Shown piece after piece: positions 27,144 through 34,999 of a stretch of 64,000 bases of DNA; within the stretch, counting starts at the first letter, position 1; each line of letters begins with the position of its first letter. Made by a program: the position numbers and the translations under genes. The DNA lies in assembly GCF_035685805.1 (NCBI RefSeq), contig NZ_DASSAB010000025.1, positions 1 to 64,000 on the forward strand. Reading direction: 5' to 3'. The notes under the pieces were generated by a model that ran no database searches, had not been told where the DNA came from, and saw only the letters and a list, made by a program, of their open reading frames with translations. This stretch comes from Dyella_A sp035685805 (lineage in GTDB: Bacteria; Pseudomonadota; Gammaproteobacteria; Xanthomonadales; Rhodanobacteraceae).

Positions 27144-27758
27144 TCAGGGCAGGGCGTTCGCCTCACGCCGGCGCATCCAGCAGGCGATGCTCATGCGCTC
27201 GCGCGTGGCCGGAAGCACCTCGTGTTCGAAGCGGTCGGACAGGAACAGCACCAGCGTGCCGGCCTGCGGCAGCACGTCGTGGCTGCGGCCATCGTCCAGG
27301 TACAGACGCAACGCGCCGCCGTCGTCCGGGTCCCACGCCTGGTTGAGGTAGTAGACCGCCGACACCGCCCGCGCATCGCTGTGGCGCAGGCGGTCCAGAT
27401 GACGCCCATAGCGTGCGCCCGCTGCGTACACCGCGTAGTGCGCCTCGCTTTCCACCAGGCCGAGCATCAGGCTGCGGTTGAGCGCCTGCCGCAGTGCGTC
27501 GAGTGTCTCGACGAACGGCTGCTGTGCCTCGCTCAGCGCGGTCATCTCGAACCAGCGCGTGTGATCGCCCCGCAGCGCCGTGGCAGTGCGCGCCGCACCC
27601 ACGCGCGCCGGCGTCATGCGATGCGCCGCGTGCATCGCGGCGCACTCCCGGGCCAGCGCCGTGGTGATTTCCTCCGGCAGTGTCCGTGGCAGCACGCACC
27701 AGCCGGCCGTGGCGAGGGCATCGGCGGCCGCATCGAATCGCGACGACAGGGAATCCAT
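27144..27758 (-). CDS. 2OG-Fe(II) oxygenase family protein
   Basis: A 204-aa protein with the prolyl-4-hydroxylase-like jelly-roll signature: iron ligands H120 and D122 in YGRHLDRL, distal H179 in DRFEHEVLP, and the 2-oxoglutarate-binding Arg in ATRERMS. YYLNQAWDPDDGGALRLYL is typical of the family. The substrate is unknown. The start MDSLSSRFD at 27758 is used; an upstream ATG at 27815 adds 19 residues and cannot be excluded. It converges on the YheT-like gene with 9 bases between stops. Confidence 0.87.
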   Translation of the reverse strand: MDSLSSRFDAAADALATAGWCVLPRTLPEEITTALARECAAMHAAHRMTPARVGAARTATALRGDHTRWFEMTALSEAQQPFVETLDALRQALNRSLMLGLVESEAHYAVYAAGARYGRHLDRLRHSDARAVSAVYYLNQAWDPDDGGALRLYLDDGRSHDVLPQAGTLVLFLSDRFEHEVLPATRERMSIACWMRRREANALP

Positions 27759-27844
27759 GGAGACGTGCACCAGCGAGGGGGCGGAACCGGCCCGCGGCGG
27801 CGGGCGGTAAAGCATACGCTGCCCGGGGCGCCACGCGTGCCGCC

Positions 27845-28051
27845 TCAGCGCAGCGGATCGAGCAGCCCGCGCAGGCCGTTGTGGTCCAGCTCCAGCGACA
27901 GCGCCAGCAGCCGGCCGAGCTGTCCCGGCGGAAAGTCCTTGCGCGCGAACCAGGCCAGGTAGGCGCCGGGCAGGTCGCCGATCAGCCGCCCCTGGTACTT
28001 GCCGTAGGGCATGCGCACAGCCACCAGCCGCTTGAGGTCTTCCGCTTCCAC
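27845..28051 (-). CDS. DUF3820-family protein
   Basis: A 68-aa protein starting at GTG 28051 and reading EAEDLKRLVAVRMPYGKYQGRLIGDLPGAYLAWFARKDFPPGQLG. MPYGKYKG followed by LPxxYLxW is the DUF3820 core. The same frame is open 186 codons upstream, but there it is antisense-like shadow of the VOC gene. The start lies 5 bases after the VOC stop, so the two are probably cotranscribed. The function is unknown. Confidence 0.78.
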   Translation of the reverse strand: MEAEDLKRLVAVRMPYGKYQGRLIGDLPGAYLAWFARKDFPPGQLGRLLALSLELDHNGLRGLLDPLR

Positions 28052-28056
28052 CCCGG

Positions 28057-28488
28057 CTACTTCGCGAACAGCCGCGAGCGGTCGGCGAACGCCTTGAACT
28101 CCAGCGCGTTGCCGCACGGATCGCGCAGGAACATGGTCGCCTGCTCGCCGGGCTGGCCGACGAAGCGCACGTGCGGCTCGATCACGAAGCGGGTGCCCGC
28201 GGCGGTCAGCCGGTCGGCCAGCGCCTGCCAAGCGTCCATGTCCAGCACCAGTCCGAAGTGGCGCACCGGCACCGCGTCGCCGTCCACATCGTGGGCGGTG
28301 ACAGCGCCGGCTTCCTCGGGCGCCAGGTGGGCCACGATCTGATGGCCGTGGAAATCGAAGTCGACCCAGCTGTCGCTGCTGCGACCCTCCGGGCAACCGA
28401 GCAGATCGCCGTAGAAAGCGCGCGCGTGGGCCAGCGAGGTGACCGGGAAGGCGAGGTGGAATGGAGCGAGTGGCTGCGTCATGGGCAT
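28057..28488 (-). CDS. VOC-family (glyoxalase/dioxygenase fold) protein
   Basis: A 143-aa single-domain vicinal-oxygen-chelate protein. PFHLAFPVTSLAHARAFYGDLLGCPEG begins the fold and FLRDPCGNALEFKAFAD closes it, giving the usual pattern of metal-ligand positions (H in the first strand, H in PVRHFGLVL, E in LEFK). These proteins act on small molecules such as methylglyoxal adducts or antibiotics. Two adjacent starts, 28488 and 28482, are possible. The DUF3820 gene follows 5 bases downstream. Confidence 0.88.
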   Translation of the reverse strand: MPMTQPLAPFHLAFPVTSLAHARAFYGDLLGCPEGRSSDSWVDFDFHGHQIVAHLAPEEAGAVTAHDVDGDAVPVRHFGLVLDMDAWQALADRLTAAGTRFVIEPHVRFVGQPGEQATMFLRDPCGNALEFKAFADRSRLFAK

Positions 28489-28882
28489 GAAAGGTGAGAG
28501 TGATCTGCGGCGCGGGCGCGCACGAGACACGGATCGTGACAGATCGGCCGAGCGCGGTCTGGCCCGTACCACGCCCGCGCGCCGGTGCGACGCTTTGCGC
28601 TGCGGCCATCGGGCATCGCCGGCCATCGCCCCCCTGACGATCCCGCCTGAGGTGTTCCGCAACGCCCGACTATTGCGCTCGTTCGCCATCACCGCCAGCG
28701 CGGCGCGTCGCGGCGCCCGGCCGGAAGCGCTGCACCCGTCGCCCGCAGAGCGGTACACCGGGCCGAGGGCGACGCGGGGTGCGCCGCAGCCGTGCAGCAC
28801 CGCCCGCAGCATCGGCGCGAGCAGGCGGACCGATCGGCTCGTCGGGTTTCGCCGGTGTCGGCGCGCGTAGTCTAATCGGCCG
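28489..28882. other. Intergenic region, VOC gene / glycosyltransferase
   Basis: This 394-base gap separates divergent genes. Open frames on both strands are Arg/Pro-rich shadows without protein-like patterns. It must hold both promoters; no clear consensus elements or repeats are visible. Confidence 0.55.
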
Positions 28883-30175
28883 ATGAAACACATCGTGATC
28901 GCCACCGTGGGTTCGCTGGGCGACCTGTTCCCGTTCCTTGCGGTCGGTCAGGAGCTGCGCCGGCGCGGCCACCGCGTGACGGTCGCCACGCATGCGGTGC
29001 ATCGCGACATGGTGGTGCAGGCCGGGCTGGCGTTCCACGATGCCAGCGGCATCCCCGAGCCGGAGGATCGCGAGGCGTTCACCGCGCGGGCGTTCCACCC
29101 GTGGCGCGGGCCGGCTTTCGTGGTGCGCGACTTCGCCGCGGCCGACGTGCACGCCAGCTACCGGCGGCTGCTCCCGCTGTGCACCGCGGCGGACGTGCTC
29201 GTCACCAGCACGCTGGCGTTCGCCGGACAGATCCTGGGTGAAACGCTGGAAGCCGCTGGCCGCCTGCACTGGCGGTCGGCGCTGTTGGCACCGGCGGGTT
29301 TCCTGTCGGTGCACGACATGCCGGCGACCGGGTTGGCCGTGGTGGACCGGGCAGTGCGTGCGTCCCCGCGTGCCGCCCGCGTGTTGCAGTGGCTGGCCCG
29401 CCGCGTGACCCACGGCTGGACGGCCCCGGTGCGCCAGTTCCGCCGCGAGCTGGGGCTGGCGCCGGTGTCGCCGTGGGGGGATCCATTCCATACCGGTCAG
29501 CATGCCCCGGGCGGGGTGCTGGCGCTTTACCCGGAGCTGCTCGGCGCGCCGCAGCCGGACTGGCCGCCGAACGCGCACGTATGCGGCTTCGCCCGCTACG
29601 CGCAGCCCGCTCAGCTGCCCGCGGCACTGCAGGCATTTCTCGATGCCGGGCCGCCGCCGCTGGTGTTCTCGCTCGGCTCCACCGCGGTGCATGCCGGCGA
29701 GGCGTTCCTGCGCGAGAGCCTGCACGCGGCGCTGTCGCTGGGGCAGCGTGCGGTGCTGTTCACCGGTTCGCCCGCCATGCGTGCGCGCCTGCCGCCGGTA
29801 CTGCCCGAAACCATCTTCTGCGTCGACTACGCGCCCCACGCGGCGCTGTTTCCGCGCGCCGCGGTGGTGGTCCATCACGGCGGTATCGGTACCAGCGCGG
29901 AGGCCCTGCGCGCCGGCGTGCCGATGCTGGTGGTGCCGCACGGTTTCGACCAGCCGGACAATGCCGCGCGGCTGGAGCGTCTGGGCGTGGCCAAGATCCT
30001 GCCGGTGTCGCGCTACCGCGCCGCGCCGGCGGCAGCGCGCCTGCAACGCCTGCTGCAACCGCCGTATGCGGCCCGGGCCGCGGCTTGCGCCGAACGCCTG
30101 CGGGAGGATGGCGCCGCGCGCGCGGCCGACGTGATCGAGGCCGCCTGGGTCGCGCCACTGCCGCCCGCGGGCTAG
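28883..30175 (+). CDS. GT1-family glycosyltransferase (UDP-sugar:acceptor type)
   Basis: A 430-aa GT-B enzyme. The N-terminal domain begins MKHIVIATVGSLGDLFPFLAVGQELRRRGHRVTVAT. The C-terminal nucleotide-sugar site is the UGT-like VVHHGGIGTSAEALRAGVPMLVVPHGFDQPDNAARL. This arrangement is typical of sterol/rhamnosyl/erythromycin-type glycosyltransferases that decorate lipids or small hydrophobic acceptors. The acceptor is unknown. It ends tail to tail with the cardiolipin synthase, overlapping it by 4 bases. Confidence 0.9.
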   Translation: MKHIVIATVGSLGDLFPFLAVGQELRRRGHRVTVATHAVHRDMVVQAGLAFHDASGIPEPEDREAFTARAFHPWRGPAFVVRDFAAADVHASYRRLLPLCTAADVLVTSTLAFAGQILGETLEAAGRLHWRSALLAPAGFLSVHDMPATGLAVVDRAVRASPRAARVLQWLARRVTHGWTAPVRQFRRELGLAPVSPWGDPFHTGQHAPGGVLALYPELLGAPQPDWPPNAHVCGFARYAQPAQLPAALQAFLDAGPPPLVFSLGSTAVHAGEAFLRESLHAALSLGQRAVLFTGSPAMRARLPPVLPETIFCVDYAPHAALFPRAAVVVHHGGIGTSAEALRAGVPMLVVPHGFDQPDNAARLERLGVAKILPVSRYRAAPAAARLQRLLQPPYAARAAACAERLREDGAARAADVIEAAWVAPLPPAG

Positions 30176-31464
30176 AGCTGCGAGGCGGTCTGCGCGGCGA
30201 GCCAGTCCACGACCCGCTGGCGCCACGGCCGCTGCTGCCACTGCGCGTAGCTCAGCGGCCGGGCGTGGCGCAGGTCCGCGTCGATCACGTCGGTCATGTG
30301 GGCGGCGAAGTTGGCGTCGTAGATGTTGATGTTGGCTTCGTCGTTGAGCTGGAACGAGCGGTTGTCGAAGTTGGCCGAGCCGGCCAGCGTGAGGTAGTGG
30401 TCCACCACCATCAGCTTGTTGTGCAGCAGCGATGGCTGCCAGCGATAGATCCGGGCACCGCCCGCCAGCACCGGGCCCCACTGCGCCTGCGAGGCGTTCA
30501 CCACCACGTCGCTGTCGACATACGGCCCCGGCACCAGCAGGCGGATGCGCACGCCGCGCTTGAGTGCGCGACGCAGCGCGCTGAGGGTGAGCTGGTCGGG
30601 TACGAAGTAGGCCGCCTCCAGGTCGATGCTCTCGCGCGCACCGTCGATTGCCATCAGGTACATCAGCTGCATGTTGCGGCTGCCACCCTCGGGCGAGCTG
30701 GCAAATGCCTGCACCGCCAGCTCACCGGCGGTGTGCACCGGCGGGTAGTAATCCTCGCCCAGCAGTGCCTCGCCGGTGGTGGTGAGCCAGTTGTCCTCGA
30801 AGATCGCCTGCATCTGCTGCGCGGCCGGCCCCTCCACCCGGAACTGCATGTCGCGCCAGTGGGTGGGGTCGTCGCCATGGCCGTCCCAGGAGTCGGCGAT
30901 GCCGACGCCACCGTTGAACGCCACCTCGCCGTCCACGATCAGCAGCTTGCGATGGGTGCGGTTGTTGATACGGTCCAGGCTGTACCACTTGAGCGGGTGG
31001 AAGTACTCGAAGCGCACGCCGCCGGCGCGCAATGCGTCCACCGCGTTGGACTCCATGCGGGTGGAGCCGGCCCAGTCGGCGAGCACGTGCACCTTCACCC
31101 CGGCGCGGGCGCGTTCGGTGAGCGCGGCGATGAACTCTTCGGAGATATCGCCCGACCAGTAGATGTAGGTTTCCAGGTTCACGCTGCGCCGGGCGCCGCG
31201 GATCGCTGCAAGCATTGCCGGAAAGATCTCGGCGCCGTTCTGGTAGTCGGTGACCGCATTGCCGTCGACGATCGGCGGCCCGAGCAGCGTACCGACCTCG
31301 CGCCGGAACGCCTCGCTGCGCACGGCGCTGACCGGCCCCAGCCGGTACTGCAACGTCTGCACCTTCGGCCACAGGTTGAGTGCAAGGATGCCTGCCAGCG
31401 CCGCGCCCAGCGCGCCGGCACCGATCCAGATCACGCGTCGTTTCCAGCGGCGTGCATCGGCCAC
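30172..31464 (-). CDS. cls: Cardiolipin synthase (phospholipase D family)
   Basis: A 430-aa membrane-bound enzyme with two HKD motifs: H171/K173/D178 in HRKLLIVDGE and H348/K350/D355 in HNKLMVVDHY. A single N-terminal membrane segment (about 11-30) anchors it. It condenses phospholipids to cardiolipin. The start GTG at 31464 is preferred because GGGAGA lies six bases upstream; a long open frame further upstream is shadow of the ATPase gene. It lies 119 bases downstream of the Ycf46-like ATPase on the same strand. Confidence 0.9.
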   Translation of the reverse strand: MADARRWKRRVIWIGAGALGAALAGILALNLWPKVQTLQYRLGPVSAVRSEAFRREVGTLLGPPIVDGNAVTDYQNGAEIFPAMLAAIRGARRSVNLETYIYWSGDISEEFIAALTERARAGVKVHVLADWAGSTRMESNAVDALRAGGVRFEYFHPLKWYSLDRINNRTHRKLLIVDGEVAFNGGVGIADSWDGHGDDPTHWRDMQFRVEGPAAQQMQAIFEDNWLTTTGEALLGEDYYPPVHTAGELAVQAFASSPEGGSRNMQLMYLMAIDGARESIDLEAAYFVPDQLTLSALRRALKRGVRIRLLVPGPYVDSDVVVNASQAQWGPVLAGGARIYRWQPSLLHNKLMVVDHYLTLAGSANFDNRSFQLNDEANINIYDANFAAHMTDVIDADLRHARPLSYAQWQQRPWRQRVVDWLAAQTASQL

Positions 31465-31583
31465 GTGCCATCTCCCGGAGTCAGTTCGCCAAAAGGGGGC
31501 GCGGCGAGCGACCCGCCAGCACCGAACCGGGCCGGAGCGTCTCAGCGTGCGGGTGACGAGAGCGTGGGCGTGGCTGCGCCGGC

Positions 31584-33059
31584 TCAGTCCGCGGGCACGC
31601 AGCGATCGCGGGCCCAGGCGCGCAGGCCGTCCACCTGTTCGCGCATCAGCACCGACAGGGGACGGGTCTGCGCCAGCGCCTCGAGCAGGGTGGGCTGGTC
31701 GAGCACGCCGGGGCCGGCGGCTGCGTCGTACAGGGCGCTGACGATCGCCTGCTCGATCTCGGCTCCGGAGAAGCCGTCGCTCGCGGCCGACAGCGCCCCG
31801 GTGTCGAACGCGTCCAGCGGCAGCTGGTGTCGGGCCAGGTGCAGCGCGAAGATCTGCTCGCGCACCGCCGGTGCCGGCAGGTCGACGAAGAAGATCTCGT
31901 CGAAGCGACCCTTGCGCAGCAGCTCGGCCGGCAGCTCGTGCACCGCGTTGGCCGTGGCCACCACGAACACCTTGGCCTTGCGCTCGGCCATCCAGGTCAG
32001 CAGGTAGCCCAGCACGCGGCGCGACACGCCGCCGTCTTCGCCGCCGCCGGCCAGGCCCTTCTCGATCTCGTCGATCCACAGCACGCAGGGGCTCAGCAGC
32101 TCGGTGCTGGCCAGCGCCTCGCGCAGGTTCTTTTCCGTTTCGCCCTGGTACTTGTTGTACAGCGTGCCGAAGTCCAGTCGCACCAGCGGCACGCCGAAAC
32201 CCCCGGCGATCGCCTTGGCCGCCAGGCTCTTGCCGCAACCCTGCACGCCGAGCAGCAGCACGCCCCTGGGTGGATCCAGCGTTGGCGTCGCTTCGGGGGA
32301 GAGGAACACCGTGCGCCGCCGCTGCACCCACTCGCGCACGCGCTGCACGCCGGCGATGTCGGCGAAACTGGCGGTGGCGTATTCGAAATGCAGCAGGCCG
32401 GAGCGGTTGAGCAGTTCGAACTTCGATTGCATCAGCTCGGGCAGGTCGGCGTGGCCGAGTGCGCCGTCGTTGTAGATCAGCTTGCGCACGATGCGCCGCG
32501 CGTCCGGCGCCGACAGTCCCAGCAGGTTGCGCACGATGATCCGCGCGGCCTCGCCGTCGACCTCCACCCGCCGACCCTGCTCGCGCTGCCAGGCGGCCGC
32601 CTCGCCGCGCATGATGCCGGCCAGTTCCTTGATGTCCGGCAGCGCCAGCGGCACGCGTAGGGCCAGCGCCTCCAGTTCGTCCGGCAGCTCCACCTTTGCT
32701 CCCACCAGCACCATGGTGTGGGCCGCCGAGCGCTGCCGCTGCACGATCTCGCGCAGCATCCGCAGGCTCATCGCGTAGCGGACGAACGGGTGGAAATCGA
32801 ACAGCAGAAACACGCCGGCATCGGCGGCCTGGCGGATCGCCTCGAGCGTGGCAGTGGCATCGGGCGCCGCGGCCTCGGCGCGCTGGACGAAGTCCAGCCG
32901 GGTCAGTCCGTCGGTCAGTGTCCAGCGCCACAGCGGGCGCAGCGACTGCGAAATCACGTGGCGGAAGCAGTCGATCACGCGCTGCTCGTCCACCGTCTCG
33001 ATCACCAGCAGCGGCGTCGCGGCACGCACCAGCGTGGTGAGGTCTTGCAACTCGCCCAT
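31584..33059 (-). CDS. Ycf46-like AAA+ ATPase
   Basis: A 491-aa cytoplasmic ATPase. The N-terminal domain starts MGELQDLTTLVRAATPLLVIET, as in the cyanobacterial/plastid Ycf46 family. The AAA domain has Walker A GVQGCGKS (271-278), Walker B VLWIDE (326-331) and the conserved LDFGTLYNKYQGETEKNLREAL. The start at 33059 follows GGGGGAACTC; an ATG 13 codons upstream is possible. In cyanobacteria Ycf46 has been tied to inorganic-carbon or photosynthesis responses; its role in proteobacteria is undefined. The adjacent cls gene hints at an envelope link, which is inference. Confidence 0.85.
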   Translation of the reverse strand: MGELQDLTTLVRAATPLLVIETVDEQRVIDCFRHVISQSLRPLWRWTLTDGLTRLDFVQRAEAAAPDATATLEAIRQAADAGVFLLFDFHPFVRYAMSLRMLREIVQRQRSAAHTMVLVGAKVELPDELEALALRVPLALPDIKELAGIMRGEAAAWQREQGRRVEVDGEAARIIVRNLLGLSAPDARRIVRKLIYNDGALGHADLPELMQSKFELLNRSGLLHFEYATASFADIAGVQRVREWVQRRRTVFLSPEATPTLDPPRGVLLLGVQGCGKSLAAKAIAGGFGVPLVRLDFGTLYNKYQGETEKNLREALASTELLSPCVLWIDEIEKGLAGGGEDGGVSRRVLGYLLTWMAERKAKVFVVATANAVHELPAELLRKGRFDEIFFVDLPAPAVREQIFALHLARHQLPLDAFDTGALSAASDGFSGAEIEQAIVSALYDAAAGPGVLDQPTLLEALAQTRPLSVLMREQVDGLRAWARDRCVPAD

Positions 33060-33443
33060 GAGTTCCCCCGGATGAGCTGCAACGGTATCAGAGAGCATGG
33101 CGTGATCCCTTCGCCGCGCGCGCCCGCCCGGAGCCAGGAGCGCCCGCAGCCTGGGTGCAAGCCCAGGCCCGGGGACTGATGCTCCGCCACGTGGGGTGGC
33201 GTCACCGCCCCGGCGCAGCCACGGCGGCGGCGCGATGATCTCCCGGCGCAGGGTCTGTCACGCGTGAGCAGCGAAACCAGGGCGGGCGCGCCAGCGCAAC
33301 CGGCGCTGAACTGCGCGGCGGGCGTGGGCCGGTGCGGATGCGCCCTTCACGTGGGCAAGGCGCCGCATGTGGGTGAATGGCGTCGTCAGGCCGGGCAGGG
33401 ACCCGACCGGCGGCACCCTTTCCGTCCTTACGAGGAATTCGTC
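33060..33443. other. Intergenic region, ATPase / DUF1328 operon
   Basis: This 384-base divergent gap has no supported ORF. A perfect 7-bp hairpin GCCTGGG, 6-base loop, CCCAGGC lies at 33149-33168, without a T-run. The DUF1328 ribosome site (GAGGA) is at 33432. A stress promoter is likely but no consensus is evident. Confidence 0.5.
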
Positions 33444-33602
33444 ATGCTTCACTACGCTCTGGTTTTTCTGGTTATCGCGATCATCGCTGCGGTACTGGGA
33501 TTCGGCGGGCTGGCTGGGGCGGCCGCAGGCATCGCCAAGATCCTGTTCGTGGTGTTTCTGGTGCTCGCGCTGATCGCCTTCTTCCGCCGCGCGGCCAAAT
33601 AG
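33444..33602 (+). CDS. DUF1328-family small membrane protein
   Basis: A 52-aa protein, MLHYALVFLVIAIIAAVLGFGGLAGAAAGIAKILFVVFLVLALIAFF, almost entirely hydrophobic with two helices and a basic end, RRAAK. It matches DUF1328 (YtjA), small inner-membrane proteins often induced by stress. GAGGAATTC upstream is the ribosome site. It leads a run of envelope genes (DUF883-like, YqjE-like, AI-2E-family permease). Confidence 0.92.
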   Translation: MLHYALVFLVIAIIAAVLGFGGLAGAAAGIAKILFVVFLVLALIAFFRRAAK

Positions 33603-33689
33603 CCGCCGCAGTTCCAGCATGTCCTTTCTCCGTTCCGGCACCTCGCACGGCCGGATCCACTACCGATCCACTGCTCCGGAGTTATCGCA

Positions 33690-34124
33690 ATGAACAACCC
33701 TGATATCGCCAGCAACAACCCCACCGGCACCCCGGCCACCAACAATCCTGCCGGCCGTAACCCCGCCGATCGCAGCCCGCTGGACCAGCCCAAGGCGCAC
33801 CAGCGCATCGAGGAAAGCGCCGACCGCGTCAAGCAGGCCACCTCGCATGCCGTGGCCGGCACCAAGGATGCGGTGGACCGCGCCGCCGACCGCGTCGAGG
33901 AAGGCCTTCATCGCGCCACCGACAAGGCCGCCGGCGCTGCCAGCCGTGCCAGCGACAAGGCCGCCGAGTACGGCGAGCGCGGCCGCGAAGCCTACGGCCA
34001 CGCGATGGACCGTGCCGATGACTGGACCGAGCAGGCACGTGCCTATGTCCGCGAGAAGCCGCTGCAGTCCGTAGCCATCGCCGTTGGTGCCGGCTGGCTG
34101 CTCGGCCGCCTGCTGCGTCGTTGA
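33690..34124 (+). CDS. DUF883/YqjD-like membrane-anchored protein
   Basis: A 144-aa protein. A disordered Asn/Pro-rich N terminus is followed by a long helical region of repeated Ala/Asp/Arg heptads (about 35-115, VKQATSHAVAGTKDAVDRAADRVEEG). The C-terminal anchor VREKPLQSVAIAVGAGWLLGRLLRR is the hallmark of DUF883 (ElaB/YqjD/YgaM), which tether ribosomes or stress factors to the inner membrane. It is followed by a YqjE-like gene, as in the yqjD-yqjE order of enterobacteria. Confidence 0.85.
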   Translation: MNNPDIASNNPTGTPATNNPAGRNPADRSPLDQPKAHQRIEESADRVKQATSHAVAGTKDAVDRAADRVEEGLHRATDKAAGAASRASDKAAEYGERGREAYGHAMDRADDWTEQARAYVREKPLQSVAIAVGAGWLLGRLLRR

Positions 34125-34148
34125 AGCGGCCCACCGGAGGGCTAGCCC

Positions 34149-34682
34149 ATGGATGAGACGCCTCACGCAGGTTACGGCGCCGGCGACGGACCTGCGGGCG
34201 ACCCGCCCCCGGGCGCAAAAGCCGCCGATGCACATGCCGCATCGGCGGCTTCGTCGCGCTTCCTGGCCGAATTGAGCCAACTGGGCAAGGCCCTCAAGCA
34301 CCTGTTCGGCGCACAGTGGCATCTGTTTGTCGCCGAGTTGTCGCTGGCGCGCGGGGCGGTGTCGCTCTTGTTCGCCGCAGGACTCGCGGCCACGGTGCTG
34401 GGGGTCGGGCTGAGTCTGACCACGCTGGCCCTGATCGGAGTGGCGCTGGCGCGATGGTTTGGCTCGTGGCTGTGGGCGCTGGGCGCGTTGGCGGCTTTCC
34501 AGGGCCTGCTGCTGATCGTCGCGATCACCTACTTTCGCCGCGGCCTGCACTGGATGAGCCTGCCGGCGACGCGCGACGAGTTCGGTGCGATGATTCGCGA
34601 TACCAAGGCCAAGGCCAGCGCCGACGCGGCGCCCGCCTCTGACGTGCCTTCCCCGGTTGCTTCCAGGAGTTCCGTGTCATGA
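34149..34682 (+). CDS. Phage-holin-family / YqjE-like membrane protein
   Basis: A 177-aa protein. After a polar, low-complexity N terminus (about 1-40) comes FLAELSQLGKALKHLFGAQWHLFVAELSLARGAVSLLF. Two membrane helices follow (about 73-100 and 105-130), then LHWMSLPATRDEFGAMIRDTKA. This is the Phage_holin_3_6 (YqjE) layout. It overlaps the next gene by ATGA (34679). A holin function is not implied; the family is part of stress-induced envelope operons. Confidence 0.85.
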   Translation: MDETPHAGYGAGDGPAGDPPPGAKAADAHAASAASSRFLAELSQLGKALKHLFGAQWHLFVAELSLARGAVSLLFAAGLAATVLGVGLSLTTLALIGVALARWFGSWLWALGALAAFQGLLLIVAITYFRRGLHWMSLPATRDEFGAMIRDTKAKASADAAPASDVPSPVASRSSVS

Positions 34683-34999
34683 CGCTCTCGCGCAAGCTCG
34701 CTGCGGTTCGCCTGTCCCAGGCCGAGGTACGCGCCGCACGTGCCGAAGTGGGCGTGCCGGTTGATGCCCTGCTCGCTCGCGTGCGCAGCCACCCGCTCAC
34801 CAGCGTGGGCGCGGCCGCCGGCGTGGGCCTGGCGCTGTCGCAGATGAACTTCCATCCGATGCGGGTCCCGGGTGCCACCGGCTTGCTCACCAGTGGCGTG
34901 TTCGAACTGGTGTCCCATGGCATGAGCATGTTTTCCGACAGCGGCTTCGGCGGCTTCGGTAATGCAGGGGCCGAGGCGGCAAGTTCGCCCGGCCAATGA
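34679..34999 (+). CDS. 106-aa protein of the yqjDE-like operon
   Basis: MTLSRKLAAVRLSQAEVRAARAEVGVPVDALLARVRSHPLTSVGAAAGVGLALSQM is a helical N terminus with one weak hydrophobic patch (PLTSVGAAAGVGLAL), recalling the DUF883 anchor motif. A Gly/Phe-rich tail follows. Both ends overlap neighbours as ATGA, so it is clearly translated as part of the operon. It takes the place that yqjK occupies in enterobacteria, but no similarity is evident to the eye. Confidence 0.75.
   Translation: MTLSRKLAAVRLSQAEVRAARAEVGVPVDALLARVRSHPLTSVGAAAGVGLALSQMNFHPMRVPGATGLLTSGVFELVSHGMSMFSDSGFGGFGNAGAEAASSPGQ

Noticed and set aside
28439..28870. 143-codon plus-strand frame between the VOC and glycosyltransferase genes
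   Set aside because: It is Arg-rich with no hydrophobic core pattern, and it overlaps the VOC 5' end and promoter space.
29389..32007. 872-codon open frame on the plus strand
   Set aside because: It is opposite cls, the Ycf46-like gene and part of the glycosyltransferase. The composition is Arg/Ala/Gly/His-rich and no motif is present.
30172..32931. 919-codon frame suggesting an ATPase-cardiolipin synthase fusion
   Set aside because: The upstream part is an out-of-frame shadow of the ATPase gene. A GTG start with GGGAGA at 31464 explains cls fully.
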